Assembly: GCA_028274465.1 (NCBI GenBank)
Contig: CM051456.1
Location: 115,311,397-115,375,396, forward strand
Source of the DNA: Plantago ovata
Lineage: Eukaryota; Streptophyta; Magnoliopsida; Lamiales; Plantaginaceae
Length of the DNA stretch: 64,000 nucleotides
Direction of reading: 5' to 3'
In this document: piece after piece, positions 1 through 11,621 of the stretch
How the letters are laid out: the number at the start of each line of letters is the position of its first letter
How positions within the stretch are numbered: the stretch's first letter is position 1
Position numbers and translations under genes: made by a program
The notes under the pieces: model-generated
Databases searched by the model: none
What the model was told of the DNA's origin: nothing
Seen by the model: only the letters and a program-made list of their open reading frames with translations

Positions 1-433
1 CTGCAAATCTACAGCATATATAACTAAGCTATTGGAAATACTACTAATTAATTCCTATAGGTATATAGATGGCTTATGCTAATAACGACCGACTGTTACA
101 CTTGGCAGGGAAAAATCGATTGATAGTGGTGTTGATTGCCGCATTTGTAGTAGAAGAGCAAAAGCACAAGGCTGAAGGTTTTGCTACTATTCTGAATCTA
201 TATGGCAGTTGTGAGTATAACATGCAAGTGAATTATATTTAACTGTTGGTCAGATGTGAATTCTCAGAACAAATTATTTAGGCTATTTAATTGCTACTAT
301 CTCTTATCTTCCTCCGCCTTTTTATATAAATACAGTATGTTTCAAGCTTTGAGCTCAATAGTATAAACTTTAAAAAATATATACCTACTCCTTCCGTCCA
401 GGTGATGAAGTCTTTGGACTCGGGTCGGGTGGG
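1..433. other. 3' flank of the AAA-ATPase gene
   Basis: AT-rich sequence downstream of the minus-strand AAA-ATPase stop. I see no coding segment, structural RNA or transposon end. It probably contains the 3' UTR of that gene. Confidence 0.5.
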
Positions 434-2066
434 CTAATTGTCATCCCCACTCAGGAGTTCAGGTGATTCTTCTTCATTTTCCTCAGCTGATTCTGTTTTT
501 AACTTGTCAGCCAATTCTGCTTTTAGCTTCTCTGCTTCGGAGACCTTGTCTTCTTCGATCTTCTTCAGCATAAACTGAATCAATCTGTGCAATGACGCAT
601 CTGGATCATCGTTCTTTAGAAGCTGTTCAGCCACTTCAGCTGGAGTTACTTTGGCATCTTTGATCAAGTTTTCAATTTCTTCAAACAGAACATGATCCTG
701 GATTCCAAGATAGTTGGAAGACAGAATTTTAAAGCCACAAGGGGTGCAATACGACATGTTGATATGCACATCCATGCGTCCTGGACGCAATAATGCTGGA
801 TCGAGCTTCTCAATGTGATTTGTTGTGAAAATAATGATCCTCTCATCTCCACAGCTTGACCATAATCCATCAACAAAGTTTAGCAAACCAGATAGTGTTA
901 CCTGTATTCCAAAATGTATACAGCAATATTAGACTTATACAACAAATTCCAGGTGATACAGAACATAGAGTTGTCTTTCTGCCATTTTCACACACAAATA
1001 AAGCAACATAGCATTGAAGAACTTGAATTAGCAACCAACCAACCTTATTGTTGTCCTCCTGATGAAATTCATCAGGATCAGAACGGGTCCTCCTAGCCAA
1101 CTTTTCTTGCAAATCAATGCTACAATCGATATCCTCGACAACCAAAATCGACTTATTAGCTGTCATAACCAGCAACTTTCTCAGCTCCGAGTTCTGGCTC
1201 AACTGTGTCAGCTCCACATCATATATATCAAAGTTCAAGTAATTCGCAATCGCAGCAATCAAGCTCGATTTCCCTGTCCCTGGAGGACCATACAACAAGT
1301 ATCCTCTCTTCCAAGCCTTCCCAACTTTCCTATAATACTCCCTCCTCTTCAAAAACCGATCAAGATCGCTCAATATCATATCCTTCTGATCGAAGTCCAT
1401 TGCCAGGGTCTCGAAAGTAGCAGGATGATCCAATGTTACCGGCGTCCACAAGTCGCTCATATCGTACATGCTCTGGTAATCCACTGTGAAAATCTTGACT
1501 GTTCTTTTCTCCTGTTTCTTCATTTCAGCCTGTTTTGCGATGTAAGGCAAGTACGAGTTAACAACTAAATCTCTGTTTCTGTTATTGAATGTCAGCTCGA
1601 ACGACCTTGCCTCTGACCTCCAGGTCGTAGTCCTGCTTCGAGAATTGTAAAAGCTCTGGGATTCGGTTTTTCTGCAAATCCAAACCCAATTGAACTTCTC
1701 ACCTTGGTACACGTCAAGGACTTCTTCGCCCCGTTCCATGGTAATGTTGAAGTGCTTCTCCTTCTCAGGCTTGCTGATTTTCAGTCTACGTGTTTTTGGG
1801 CTGATTTTCTGGGCGAGGTACACGACAGCTGCATCGTATATTTCGTTGCTGGAAAGGCCGTCAAACTCTTCGATGACTAAGGTTAACTGTTTGGAGGATC
1901 TGCTGAAGAAGTTTCTGATACCTGAGAAAATGAATTCTTGGAGTTCCTGCGGGAGGAGGTCATGTGCAACACCACGAACCATTACGACAGTGGCAGCAAT
2001 GGAGCCGACGGCAGAGAGGAGGGCCTTGGCAGTAGCAAGATTCTGGTAGCTTTCTGCTGAAGCCAT
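434..2066 (-). CDS. AAA-ATPase, plant AATP1/BCS1-like family
   Basis: Two exons, 2066-1044 and 901-434, joined across a 142-bp GT-AG intron (1043-902), give 496 residues. I chose the Met at 2066 (MASAESYQNL) rather than the upstream in-frame Met at 2207 because family members start just before a hydrophobic N-terminal segment, here about residues 15-32. An AAA-associated N-terminal region follows to about 200. The AAA core has Walker A GPPGTGKS at 260-267, Walker B ILVVEDID at 307-314, and a sensor/arginine-finger region with TTNHIEKLDPALLRPGRMD starting near 366. Both catalytic motifs are intact. The C-terminus is acidic and charged (many E/K). Relatives are membrane-anchored ATPases of mitochondria or ER, often stress-induced; the substrate cannot be read from sequence. 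Its length is normal for the family. The intron falls between the Walker B region and the second half of the AAA core, an arrangement that fits the conserved reading frame on both sides. Confidence 0.93.
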
Positions 2067-2798
2067 GTTTTTGGGTTTGGTTCTTGGAAGAAGAGAGATG
2101 GGTTTAAGACTTAGACTAAAGTGGACTGACTCAGAGTGTTTGGTGAAGGATTGAGGAAATGTATCTGATTTATATAATGCAAGTTCTTGAAATTGATTTG
2201 ATTCCAAAATGAATGACTCAATAGAAAAGTACAGTATTGGTCTCTTGACTTAGTTACAATATTGCTTGATTTGCAACTACTCTTTAGATGGAGGTTGTTT
2301 TCTTCCAGGATAAAAGACGTAACAAGCAAGTCTGAGTGTCCGGCACGGTCTTCTTTTACCATAATAGTTTACTAGGTTGGTGATGAACTGGACCACATGT
2401 GAAAATCAAGCTCGGTTTAGTAATGAATTATGAGACGGATGGATGGCATAGGACTATAACGATGTACTCCCTCGGTTTCATGGTCCATCGGTTTTAGAAG
2501 ATCCGTAGTATTAACTGATTTAGTAGTAGAACCGATAAATAAACACAATAGTTTGCAAGAAATATAAACACGTTACAATCAAATGATACTAACTAAAATG
2601 AAATATGTATATAGAGAAGTAATTGGAGATTGTTAGTATACACAATTGAATGGTTAATTAATGAGTTGGTTGGTTGAACAGTAATAATAATATTTGATGT
2701 GATGGTGAATTGGTGATGTAATGTTCTTTATACTTATATAGTTACTAGAATTCGCCCCACACGCTACTCGTGTGACGTGGCGCGAAATTATTTTATGC
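2067..2798. other. Upstream region of the AAA-ATPase gene
   Basis: Contains the 5' UTR and promoter of the minus-strand ATPase. A GTACTCCCTCGG motif near 2464 resembles a Stowaway end, but I could not find its partner. Otherwise AT-rich with no coding signal. Confidence 0.4.
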
Positions 2799-3636
2799 AT
2801 ATGTAATATGTAAGGTTGGCACATTAAACCAAAGTTTAGATAAAAAATTTCAAATTACAATGGAAACAATAAGGAATCGCCACACTAAACTATGAAAGGT
2901 AGAGAATCTCATGGAAAATAAAGTTGTTATTTTGTTAAATTATATCGATGTACTCCATGCCGCGTAAATAATATCTTGCTCGCGGACACTTATAACCATA
3001 TATGCCATGTTCATTTGGTTATCTCCTTGAAGTATCAAGCATGTGATCCTGCATCTCCTTCCATTTGATTTTGCAAGTCCATGTTATGAATTTTTTTCAG
3101 CTTACCATACTTCACCACCAGTGCAAGAGCGTTTATATATCTGCATTATTTTATGTCTCCTGGGCAACCTTGAAAAGAAGAGGGCAAGATAATTTGTCAT
3201 GTGCTTGTAGAGACTTATTTTCAATAACATATGGCAAAATGTTGACTTTAACCCTTTTAAACTATCATAACTAAGCTTACGCATTGCTTCTTCCTTGTGA
3301 CTTTTGAACCTGCCAATATCGATATACAATGTCAGATGGAGTTTTATTGCAAATATATCATTATTTGTTGACGAATAACATTAATCTTGTGATCAGTTAT
3401 GACTATAATGAAGAACTTCTTCATTATAACGTATAGATTTCATGTTGAAATACATGTCTAAAAAAAAATCACGTTTAGAGAAACACCAGAACGACGAACG
3501 ACTACAAATGTTTTAAAGCCATGCAGGAAGGGCACTTAGCATTACAACTTATAAATTTCTTGTTGGAGGCATGTATAATATAGATGTTTGAACACAAGTA
3601 ATATTTCAGAAGGTCGGACAGATAAAATATACTAAA
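2799..3636 (+). repeat. Diverged interspersed repeat, copy A
   Basis: Aligns by eye, with many substitutions and small indels, to 5760-6704 in the same orientation. Shared blocks include GTAAGGTTGGCACAT near the start, the segment around GCATCTCCTTCCATTTGA, and AGAGGGCAAGATAA. A further shared block follows at 4098-4230. I see no terminal repeats, so its class is unknown. It lies downstream of the 102-residue gene whose first intron holds copy B. Confidence 0.75.
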
Positions 3637-4097
3637 TTTTTGTGGTGCCGTTTAAGGATTAATTGGCGGTCAAATGCGACTAAAAAACCCAACAAAACTA
3701 ATGTAAACAATTATGTGACAGATTTAGTACTACATAACTGAAAATTTATGTGTAAAATCTGTCGAGTTATACAAAAGGAGATGATTTTGTTCGCACCTAT
3801 ACATTTTCAAATTAAGTACTCCCCTCAATAAAACCACGATGAAATTAATCTCCCGGGGATCTAATACATAGTCAATTGGTTAGTGTGAATGTCTAACATA
3901 CCTAATAGCAAACATAATTTATGAGAATTATATAACCTCATGTTCACAAAAATATTCGCTAGAATCACAAGCAACTACTGACTCACAAAAACGATGAAGT
4001 TCGATAGTAACTGAGTACGTTTATCTTTTAAAGTATAATTTCTGTTAGTTCTAGATACTCCTTTTTAATCTGAATTTACTAATAGTTTAGTTCCTTT

Positions 4098-4230
4098 ATA
4101 TATGTGAATTAATTTGTAATAATCACAATTTTTATCTAAAAACAATAAAAGCACCATAACTATCACATAACAAGCAACAAAATTTAAATCATGATTCAGA
4201 TGATGCATTAGAGTAACACAATTAAAGAAG
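4098..4230 (+). repeat. Second shared block of the diverged repeat, copy A
   Basis: Matches 6716-6870, including AACAATAAAAGCACCATAAC and a following ATAACAAGCAAC. It lies beyond copy A (2799-3636) as its partner lies beyond copy B, so the original duplicated segment was probably about 1.1-1.4 kb. Confidence 0.65.
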
Positions 4231-4714
4231 TGTAAGAGCCAGTAAAATCTTACCCCCTCTATTAAACATAAAAATTATACAGAATAAAATGTTTTCAATA
4301 GCAATTAAAAGGAGTGTAAGAGCCTACAATATACAAAGGGAAGCTTACTGTATTTGTTACATACCTTGAATAACAACAACAAAGAGAATGTTTATCAGCA
4401 CATACCGAGCAACTACATCTAGGAAAACTGGATCAACTACCATGATTCTCCATTACCAAATCACCCCCAGAATATACTTTTCCGCACTTCAATTTACAAA
4501 GTGTCGTGTAAATATCAAATTACGGGAATCAGCTTCCAGAGGAGAATAGAAGAGAAATTGTCATCCTGACAATGATTGCTGAATGTCAGGGTCTTAGGAC
4601 TTGGGCAGGGGAGCATCATAAAGTTTTGCCACAGTCGATTGGAGTGTGCATTAGAGGGTTTCATCTGTCAAAGACTATTCTGCCACCACGGCCTATTCTT
4701 CCGCGGATGTTAAA

Positions 4715-7414
4715 TTAGTTAGCAGGTGCATCCTTTTCCACTAAAGGATCCGACGGAGGAGTGATGCCTGCAGCTGCTAACTTGTCAGGATGTAGTGTCT
4801 TGGTGAACAACATAACTGGTTCATCGGGATCCTGCATGAACACGTGCAAGTCTACTCAGATTATTAATTCGACTTAGAAGTATGAATAATGATATTAAAA
4901 TTTATAATGTCACCACATCAAGTGTAGAACGAATTATCCTTCAGAATTATTGGTAGTTGATGCACATTTCTTTCCCCAGAATGTGTGTGGTGCTTTCGAC
5001 CTTCTACATGCAAGTTCTAGAAACGAATATCTATTAGGAAAATGTAACAGATACGCACCAATCTCCAAAGATAACTATCAGCAACCCTATTAATTTCTAA
5101 AAATTGAACAGAGCAACAAAATTCAAGAGTTTTGGAAAGGCAAGGAGGCAAACCTTGTATGTCATTTGGATTCTTTGCAGGCTGACCTCACTCTCGCAAG
5201 GCTCATGCTTTTTCTCTTCTCTATAGTCTCTACAGAAAACCACAATGATGAAATGAACACTAATTTTCTAGATACAAAAGAAATGCTTCCACCACTTAAT
5301 GAAACAGGTGATATTCTACAGAGAAATATCATACCATAAGCAGCTATACCTTAATAAGAGCCTCGATTATGTTCCTTGTTTGCTCAATGTTGAATAAAAA
5401 ACCATATCAAGCAAAGTAGTTTAGCATTCCAAAAGTTCACAGGCATGAATGTAAATGTAATTGTAAGTGTTGATATCTCTAAACTGAAGATCTGTGTCTC
5501 AAGATGAGTGTCAACATTCAAGTGGTCGATGGATATACCTGGCGAAGCTTTTCAAACGATTGTAGATTATTCTCCCTCCTTTATATTTGCTAAAAAAACA
5601 GTGTGGCATAAAAGGGACCCATAAGTTAGCATTTAATTTGCTTAGGTCTCTATCAGATAATGATACCATTGAACAAACATAATCACTTAAAAAGAATACA
5701 TGTTCACATACCCTACGAGTGTGAAGCCTGTGCACTTTAGCCCGTGGCCTGAATACATTGTATATGTAATCTGTAAGGTTGGCACATCAAACCAAAGTTT
5801 AAGCAAAAAATATCAAATTATAATGTAAACAATAAGGAATCACCACACTTTCCATGAACCACAAACTTCCTTTCTAATTGCTACAAAATAAGCTATATAT
5901 TTTGTTAAATTATATCGACGTACTCCATGTTGCGTAACTAAAATCTTGACCGGGAACGCGTATAAGCATATATGGCATGTTCATTTGGTTCTTCCCTTAA
6001 AGCATGATGCATGTGATCCTGCATCTCCTTCCATTTGACATTGCAAGTCAGTGTTTTGAATTTTGTTTGGCTTACCATACTTATCCACCAGTGCAAAAGC
6101 GTTTATATATCTACATATTTTATATGTCCGGGGCATCCTTGGAAAGAAGAGGGCAAGATAACTTGCCGTCATGTGCTTGCAGAGCCTTCTTTTTTAATAA
6201 CATATGGCAAAATGTCTGACTTAAAGCTTTTGAAACTATCAGATCTGTTGAGCTCACTCATTGCTTCTTCCTTGTGACTTTTGAACCAGCCAATATCAAT
6301 ATATAATGTCAAATTAAGTTGTATTGCAAATTACGCTTAATGGAAAGTGATTATGTTATGGCTAGAAGTTCCACAAATCGCTATCTTATTGGACCTTCTA
6401 CCCCAACAATTTTCACCCTTAGCTATTATTCACAAAGATGGAGGGGGCTTCATTTACTCAAAATTATTATCAATATTCAACATGTATATCATTATTTGTT
6501 GACTAATAATATAAATCTTATGATCATTTAGGAGTATAATGATGAAGAAGAGCCACACACCAGAGCGAATGACTACAAATGTTTTAAAGCTATGGTGGAA
6601 GGGTTAGCATTACAACTTATAAATTTCATGTTGAAAGTATGGCTAATATACATGTGCGTACACAAGTCATATATTGCACAAGGTCGGAACAGATAAAATA
6701 TAGCCTTGTTCAGTGATATATGTGAATTACTGAATTAATTCGATATAATAAAAATAATATCACCTAAAACAATAAAAGCACCATAACTATTGCATAACAA
6801 GCAACCAAAAATAAAAAATATATATGTAAACCATGATGCATTACTGTAGCATAATTAGAAGCTTCAAACTATGACAACCTTTAAGAAAAATAACTTTAGA
6901 AGCTTCAAACAGTATCAAAACTACTTACAAAACATATATTTATTCTGAATATAGATGTGAAAACATGTAAGTATAAAATTTCAATTTAGCACAGATGTAT
7001 TTGCAAAAACATGTAACAACCAAGGGAGATGAATAATTCTGTCCATTGATTTGAAGTTATTATTCCAAAGGCAAGCATTATCAATCAAATTGTAATTCAA
7101 CATCTTTAGACTAAATAATAGAAGTTGAAAACCAACTAATGCAAGAAACAAATATGAAGCGATACCTTGATTAAGGAGGGAAATTAACCACGTGATATCA
7201 AAACGAAAATCAGCGGCTAAAATAGAAAGATTTTGATGAATTAACCAGGTAAAATATAAAACCCCAAATTGATTAAGAAGGGAAAAGGGAAATTATACCT
7301 TGATTCAGAATTCAATCTGGGCTGTTTTTGCATTCGGCTAGCTGCAGCTTCTCTTCCCGCTTTCTTTTGTTTCATCTTCAGTCTCCCAGATACCTGAAAG
7401 AGTGACTGAGACAT
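4715..7414 (-). CDS. Predicted 102-residue protein, three exons, unrecognised
   Basis: Exons 7414-7299, 5229-5154 and 4831-4715 on the minus strand. Both junctions are GT-AG and the phases agree exactly (AG|A restores Arg; then AAG|GAT), giving one 102-residue frame that ends in TAA. The first intron is about 2.07 kb and the second 322 bp. The first half is basic (MKQKKAGREAAASR near 14-27). The middle holds DYREEKKHEPCESEVS and IQMTYK. The last exon encodes DPDEPVMLFTKTLHP and an acidic end, PLVEKDAPAN. There is no signal peptide or membrane segment. A second in-frame Met at residue 14 (7375) is an alternative start. I do not recognise the family and assign no function. The clean splice phases and protein-like last exon are the evidence; the large intron carrying repeat copy B is the main weakness. 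Confidence 0.6.
5760..6704 (+). repeat. Diverged interspersed repeat, copy B
   Basis: Same-orientation partner of 2799-3636, located inside the long first intron of the predicted 102-residue gene. It has an additional stretch around 6330-6480 that copy A lacks, so either B gained an insertion or A lost one. Confidence 0.75.
6716..6870 (+). repeat. Second shared block of the diverged repeat, copy B
   Basis: Partner of 4098-4230, with the same AACAATAAAAGCACCATAAC core and a shared ATGATGCATTA further on. Confidence 0.65.
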
Positions 7415-7646
7415 GAGAGGAAGGAGATGAGATTAGAAGAAAAGAAAAAGAAGAGACGAAAGTGAGAAAAGAAAATTGATGAAGTGAAGAAAAATAAAAT
7501 ATTAATAATAAGAAAATAAGGCAACGCTCTTTCTTTTTTAGTACCAACAGCGCGTGAGAGATTGTCTTGCAGGCTCTAGTACTGTTCACTCGCGAGAGTG
7601 AGTACTATAGAGGCTTATATATTTATTTATTTTATTTTATTTTATC

Positions 7647-9092
7647 AGATAGAAACTCTACTATAATATTATTGTAGACTTTTAGTTATTGTCTAGAACC
7701 TTCGCTACGACAAATTCCATACTATTATATACCCCTATTGTGACGCTTTTCGGGGTCTCTAAAGCTAGTTTTTTTTTTAGTATAAACTCTCATTCGAATG
7801 ATCTTCCCAATGAGGTTAAATCTGCCACCACTTGAATGGCCTCCCGAAGTAGGTTGAAATGATCAACCTTGTGTACGGGGATTATTAAAAAATTAGTTAA
7901 TATAAAAGGTTGAAAGTTGAAACCGACCACGAATATATAACAATTAATATAAAAAAATTGATATAAATAATTAAATTTCACGCGTCACTATGAGTTTTAA
8001 TTGTTTGTGGGTAGGGTTGACAGATTTTATATAAGTCCTAACGAATTGCCAAAGAAAGGATGAGAAATGTTTGTTCCACAATTCACTATGTTCATAGTGA
8101 AATTTTAGTGAAAGGATGAGAAATATTTGTGTTTTCCTAGAATTGATCATGCATGAGTTTCATGTTTACAGCAAAGCAGATCAAGATGCATGCATGGACG
8201 ACTTAATTAGTGAATTATCAATTATATAAGATCATCTTTGATATCACTGTGGCATTTCTGAAGACATGCCAAGTATATGCCTATATGCCTAATATATGGT
8301 ACGACTGTTTTCTGAATTAAGTTAATTATAATTCATTTATGTTTACATAATAATTATGTTGCAAAATGTACAGCATGCATGAGATGGGTCCGGTGTAACT
8401 GGGCATCGGCGCATCCGAATTAATTTGTTTTATAGGTAATATTGTTCAATTTTCAGAATTTATCCCCCTCCCTCAAACTTCGGAAATAACCTCATATGTG
8501 TAATTTCGCTCTCCCAAACTTCAAATCCTAAACTTGCCCCTGAGTGTAACAGTTGTAATTAAGTAAATATTTTCGCGTCTTAGTTATATGGGATAGAATA
8601 CTCATGCTCATATCATATATAAATAAAAATAAGTTGGATAATTTCATCACTTTAACAAGGTTTTTTAAGGTGTTATATTTGCCCCAACTTCAATATTGTA
8701 TCGAATTCAAGGTTGATGATGGGTGCCCAACCCATGATAAATCCGGCTGGCACATTAATTAGTGTCATTTATGTATCCACATGTAGAGGCGATTAACTGC
8801 AACCTACTCATAATATCGATGGCGTGTTAAAATACTTCTATATGGATAAATTGGATAAATTCATCACTTTACCAAGGTCGATAATATAAAGTTATTGGTA
8901 CAACTTTATATATATACCTTAAAATATATATATACATTGCTATGGATATGGTATTAATTAGTGGCAAAATTTAACTTAGCCTATTTGACTAGTTGCTAAT
9001 GATTGATGAGGATCTTCAAGTTATACGATGAAACATCATACATGCAATGCAATTAAGTAATAATATTGATCATTCTTCTCATCCCGATCATG
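7647..9092 (+). repeat. Segment R, copy 1 (orphan copy left of the GLOX pair)
   Basis: Near-identical to 11622-13058 and 19869-21308. It starts at AGATAGAAACTCTACTATAA and ends at CCCGATCATG. In the other two copies R lies between the divergent GLOX genes. Here it lies left of GLOX-1 and has no GLOX-B promoter or gene after it. A 63-codon ORF on the minus strand recurs in all three copies but shows no coding features. R has no transposon ends that I can see. Confidence 0.9.
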
Positions 9093-9188
9093 CATGTATG
9101 ACACTTGATAGCGCTAATTTGTCTGACCTGCACTATTTTATCCGAGATGGTGTGACACTTGATAGCGCTAATTTGTCAGACTAATTTA
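9093..9188. other. Rearrangement scar made of inverted promoter fragments
   Basis: The 29-base stretch that begins GACACTTGATAGCGCTAATT occurs twice here, about 53 bp apart. Together with flanking CTGACCTGCACTATT and ATCCGAGATGGTGTGACA, both copies match the reverse complement of about 13575-13628 in the GLOX-2 promoter region (also present near 21845 before GLOX-4). The scar sits exactly where segment R stops and the GLOX-1 3' flank starts. It looks like templated insertion at a deletion junction. Confidence 0.7.
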
Positions 9189-9378
9189 TCATGTATGGAC
9201 AACAGTATTTTATATGCATGCATGTTTAAAATTTAACTAATCAGCCATGAATTCATCATCATCATGTGTAATTAAACAGGTACGTACATAAAACTCCTTA
9301 ACAACTGCGCATTTACAAAGAGAAATGCGGTCGCGGAACTAGTACACGTATATACATTAATTCATGTAAAATCGACTA

Positions 9379-11067
9379 TCACTTGATCTGAACCCAAACT
9401 CCAGGACTTGGAACTTCCCGATACACCACAAATAGAAGATAGTATCCTGGCGGAGCGAGAGTACTTGAACCCGGTGTCAACACTCCAACTTGATAATTTG
9501 AACTACCTAGTGATGTCACGTTTGCACTAACCCCATTCTCGTTAGTTAGAACCAATAACCTTTGATTCATCGAGAACGCATGTGTCGTGAACGGAGGCGC
9601 GACCATTGTAACTGACATGAGGTTCCTATTGATTCTTCCTTGAATCGTGAAACGGATAACAAGTTGTTGGCCATACCCTATTTGAGCTTGTGATGCGGGC
9701 GATACAATTGTTGGACGTACTTTCACAAGCCTGGGATCCAAGTAGTCTGGAGAATAAGTTTCCATGGTCAAATCTGTAGGATAGGCCGTACCTGTGAAAG
9801 TGTCATATGCATGAGGGTTGCTGCCACTTACGAGTATACGCCCATCCCGAAGCAAAATTGCAGTGGAGTGGTACATTCTTGGGGTGGAGGTGGAATTCTG
9901 AACTTCGAATCTGAGACCTATTGGATTCTTGGGTCTATAGATGACTGGCGTTAGAGCAGGATTACGGGCAATGTTCCACCCAGCTGTACCCGATGATGCG
10001 CCATTAATGATAAGTACATTGCCATTAGGCATGAGCACCATGTCACCCATAACTCTAGCCAAAGGCATGGTCTCCATGACCCATTGTGGGTTTGGATCGG
10101 TTATTTGTATTCTAGCGCAAGAGTTGAGTGCTGCCACAAAATTTCCGTTATTTGCACTCGTAAACGATCCCTTTGGTGCACCACCACACACCAAAACTTC
10201 TGCGGAAATGCTTGCCCCTTGCAAGTTCCTAACCGGAAGAAGTACTGCCGAACCCGAGCTCGGGTAACTTCTTGGATCCCCACCAGGAATTGCAGGGTAA
10301 CTCCTCACCACCGCTCCGTTTACATAGTTGAATAATATAGCGCGATTGTTGGCAAAAATGAATAAGTTCCCATCGGTATTCAAGAAAACGAAAGGATACA
10401 AGTTGTTCTCAATTGTAGGATCATTAGTTTGCGAAAGGAATGGCAAGTTGTAAGATTGGTCTGCCCCTGCCCTCTTTGGATAAAACTCATAATTGAACTG
10501 AGCACGTCCACCAACAATAATTTGCTTGCCATCTGGTAAAATATGATTCGTCGAATACCACCTTGCCTGTGTGAGGACACTGTTTAATTCTTGCCAATCA
10601 CAAGATCCGTCATTACATGGCTTGTAAACTCTAACATTTCGTTCGCCATCATTGAAGCCTCCGGTTTGTACTAGGCTGCCATCAGGCATGATGGCACTCG
10701 ATGAGCACCATGTGTTGGTCATGACAGTTAGGGGGCGGACTGAATTGGATGCAACATCATACTCGACAGAATGTGCAGTGCAGTCGTTTGTTAAGGCTAG
10801 GTCTCTGGGGTTGTTGCGGCAATTGTTGTTAGGGAGGGAGATATTTGATGCGCCAAAGTCGGTGCGATCAAATATCATAACACGGTCATTATTGAGAAGC
10901 TGCATGTGCATTGCAGGGACTCCAGTGTTGCGGAGGAGAAGGTTCCACTTGCCACCACCGGGGGCAGCGACTGTGAACATATTTTTGTTATGGGGCATTA
11001 GGAAGATAAGGAGGAGGAAGAGGCGGTGGAAAAGGGAGGAAGCAAGAACAATCTTATTAGTGGCCAT
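9379..11067 (-). CDS. GLOX-1: aldehyde/glyoxal oxidase-like copper-radical oxidase
   Basis: Intronless, 562 residues, of the plant GLOX family (glyoxal oxidase N-terminal domain plus a C-terminal galactose-oxidase-like domain, DUF1929). Residues about 8-34 are hydrophobic and end before AAPGGGKWNLL, which fits a secretory signal peptide. Expected copper-radical residues are present by motif: Cys121 (NTWCSS) and Tyr171 (RWYSTN) for the thioether-linked radical, and Tyr399, His400 (RMYHST) and His496 (TTHAFS) as copper ligands. In this family oxidation of an aldehyde or sugar alcohol releases H2O2 in the apoplast; the substrate cannot be told here. It is transcribed away from GLOX-2 across a 3.1-kb spacer. 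Cys83/Cys96 and Cys151/Cys156 could form disulfides. The protein differs from GLOX-3 only at residue 6 (Ile versus Leu) in my comparison. Confidence 0.95.
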   Translation of the reverse strand: MATNKIVLASSLFHRLFLLLIFLMPHNKNMFTVAAPGGGKWNLLLRNTGVPAMHMQLLNNDRVMIFDRTDFGASNISLPNNNCRNNPRDLALTNDCTAHSVEYDVASNSVRPLTVMTNTWCSSSAIMPDGSLVQTGGFNDGERNVRVYKPCNDGSCDWQELNSVLTQARWYSTNHILPDGKQIIVGGRAQFNYEFYPKRAGADQSYNLPFLSQTNDPTIENNLYPFVFLNTDGNLFIFANNRAILFNYVNGAVVRSYPAIPGGDPRSYPSSGSAVLLPVRNLQGASISAEVLVCGGAPKGSFTSANNGNFVAALNSCARIQITDPNPQWVMETMPLARVMGDMVLMPNGNVLIINGASSGTAGWNIARNPALTPVIYRPKNPIGLRFEVQNSTSTPRMYHSTAILLRDGRILVSGSNPHAYDTFTGTAYPTDLTMETYSPDYLDPRLVKVRPTIVSPASQAQIGYGQQLVIRFTIQGRINRNLMSVTMVAPPFTTHAFSMNQRLLVLTNENGVSANVTSLGSSNYQVGVLTPGSSTLAPPGYYLLFVVYREVPSPGVWVQIK

Positions 11068-11155
11068 GAGATTTTGGTGTGTTGTTTTGAAGTACTCTAT
11101 ATATTGATATGTGATTGAGTTTGTGTGTTGGAATTAAGTATGGTTTGGGACGAGG

Positions 11156-11162
11156 TTATATA
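11156..11162 (-). promoter_or_regulatory. TATA box candidate of GLOX-1
   Basis: TATATAA on the minus strand, 89 bp or more upstream of the GLOX-1 start codon at 11067. The same box is conserved in the GLOX-3 copy. Confidence 0.55.
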
Positions 11163-11621
11163 GTTTGAAGCTAAGAGGAAGAAAATAAAGCATGATAAAA
11201 ATTTATTCCTTTGGTTGTGTTGTTGGGATGATACATGAGGAATCTGAGAAATTAACAAAAAAAAGTCCACCTCACAGTTTATCGGGTTAGACTTACTATG
11301 CATGTCTATCTAATTCAGATGTACGTACATCAACCAGTATATCATTAGCCTTCTCTTAATTTATTAATCAACAACTACTCTAAAATCTAAAATATGCACT
11401 TTCGAGCTCGCTCCAACCGGTGAAGGGGAACTTCCCAAACGATTTTGGAATATTGTGTCTGAATGAGAAATTATTATTAATTATACTTCATCACCCTCTG
11501 AAACCTGAAAATTCTAGTTACCACTAACAATTATCTCTAGAAGTACTTGGATATTGTTATTGGAGAACTAATATGATCGATTAATTTTGGCAAAACACTA
11601 ATGTTTAAACTATTGTTATAA

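Noticed and set aside
2464-2760. Possible Stowaway element starting GTACTCCCTCGG
   Set aside because: No matching right end or TA-bounded partner was found.
3860-3905. tRNA-like GTCAATTGGTTAGTGTG, possible polymerase III A box
   Set aside because: No B box follows at a sensible distance and no cloverleaf can be drawn.
7790-7981. 63-codon minus-strand ORF repeated in all three R segments (also 11764-11955 and 20011-20202)
   Set aside because: It is carried along by the duplication, is AT-biased, and has no features of a protein family. Repetition alone is not evidence of coding.
9941-10335. Antisense ORFs of 83-151 codons inside the GLOX genes
   Set aside because: They mirror the conserved sense frame and recur wherever the sense gene is conserved; composition is not protein-like.
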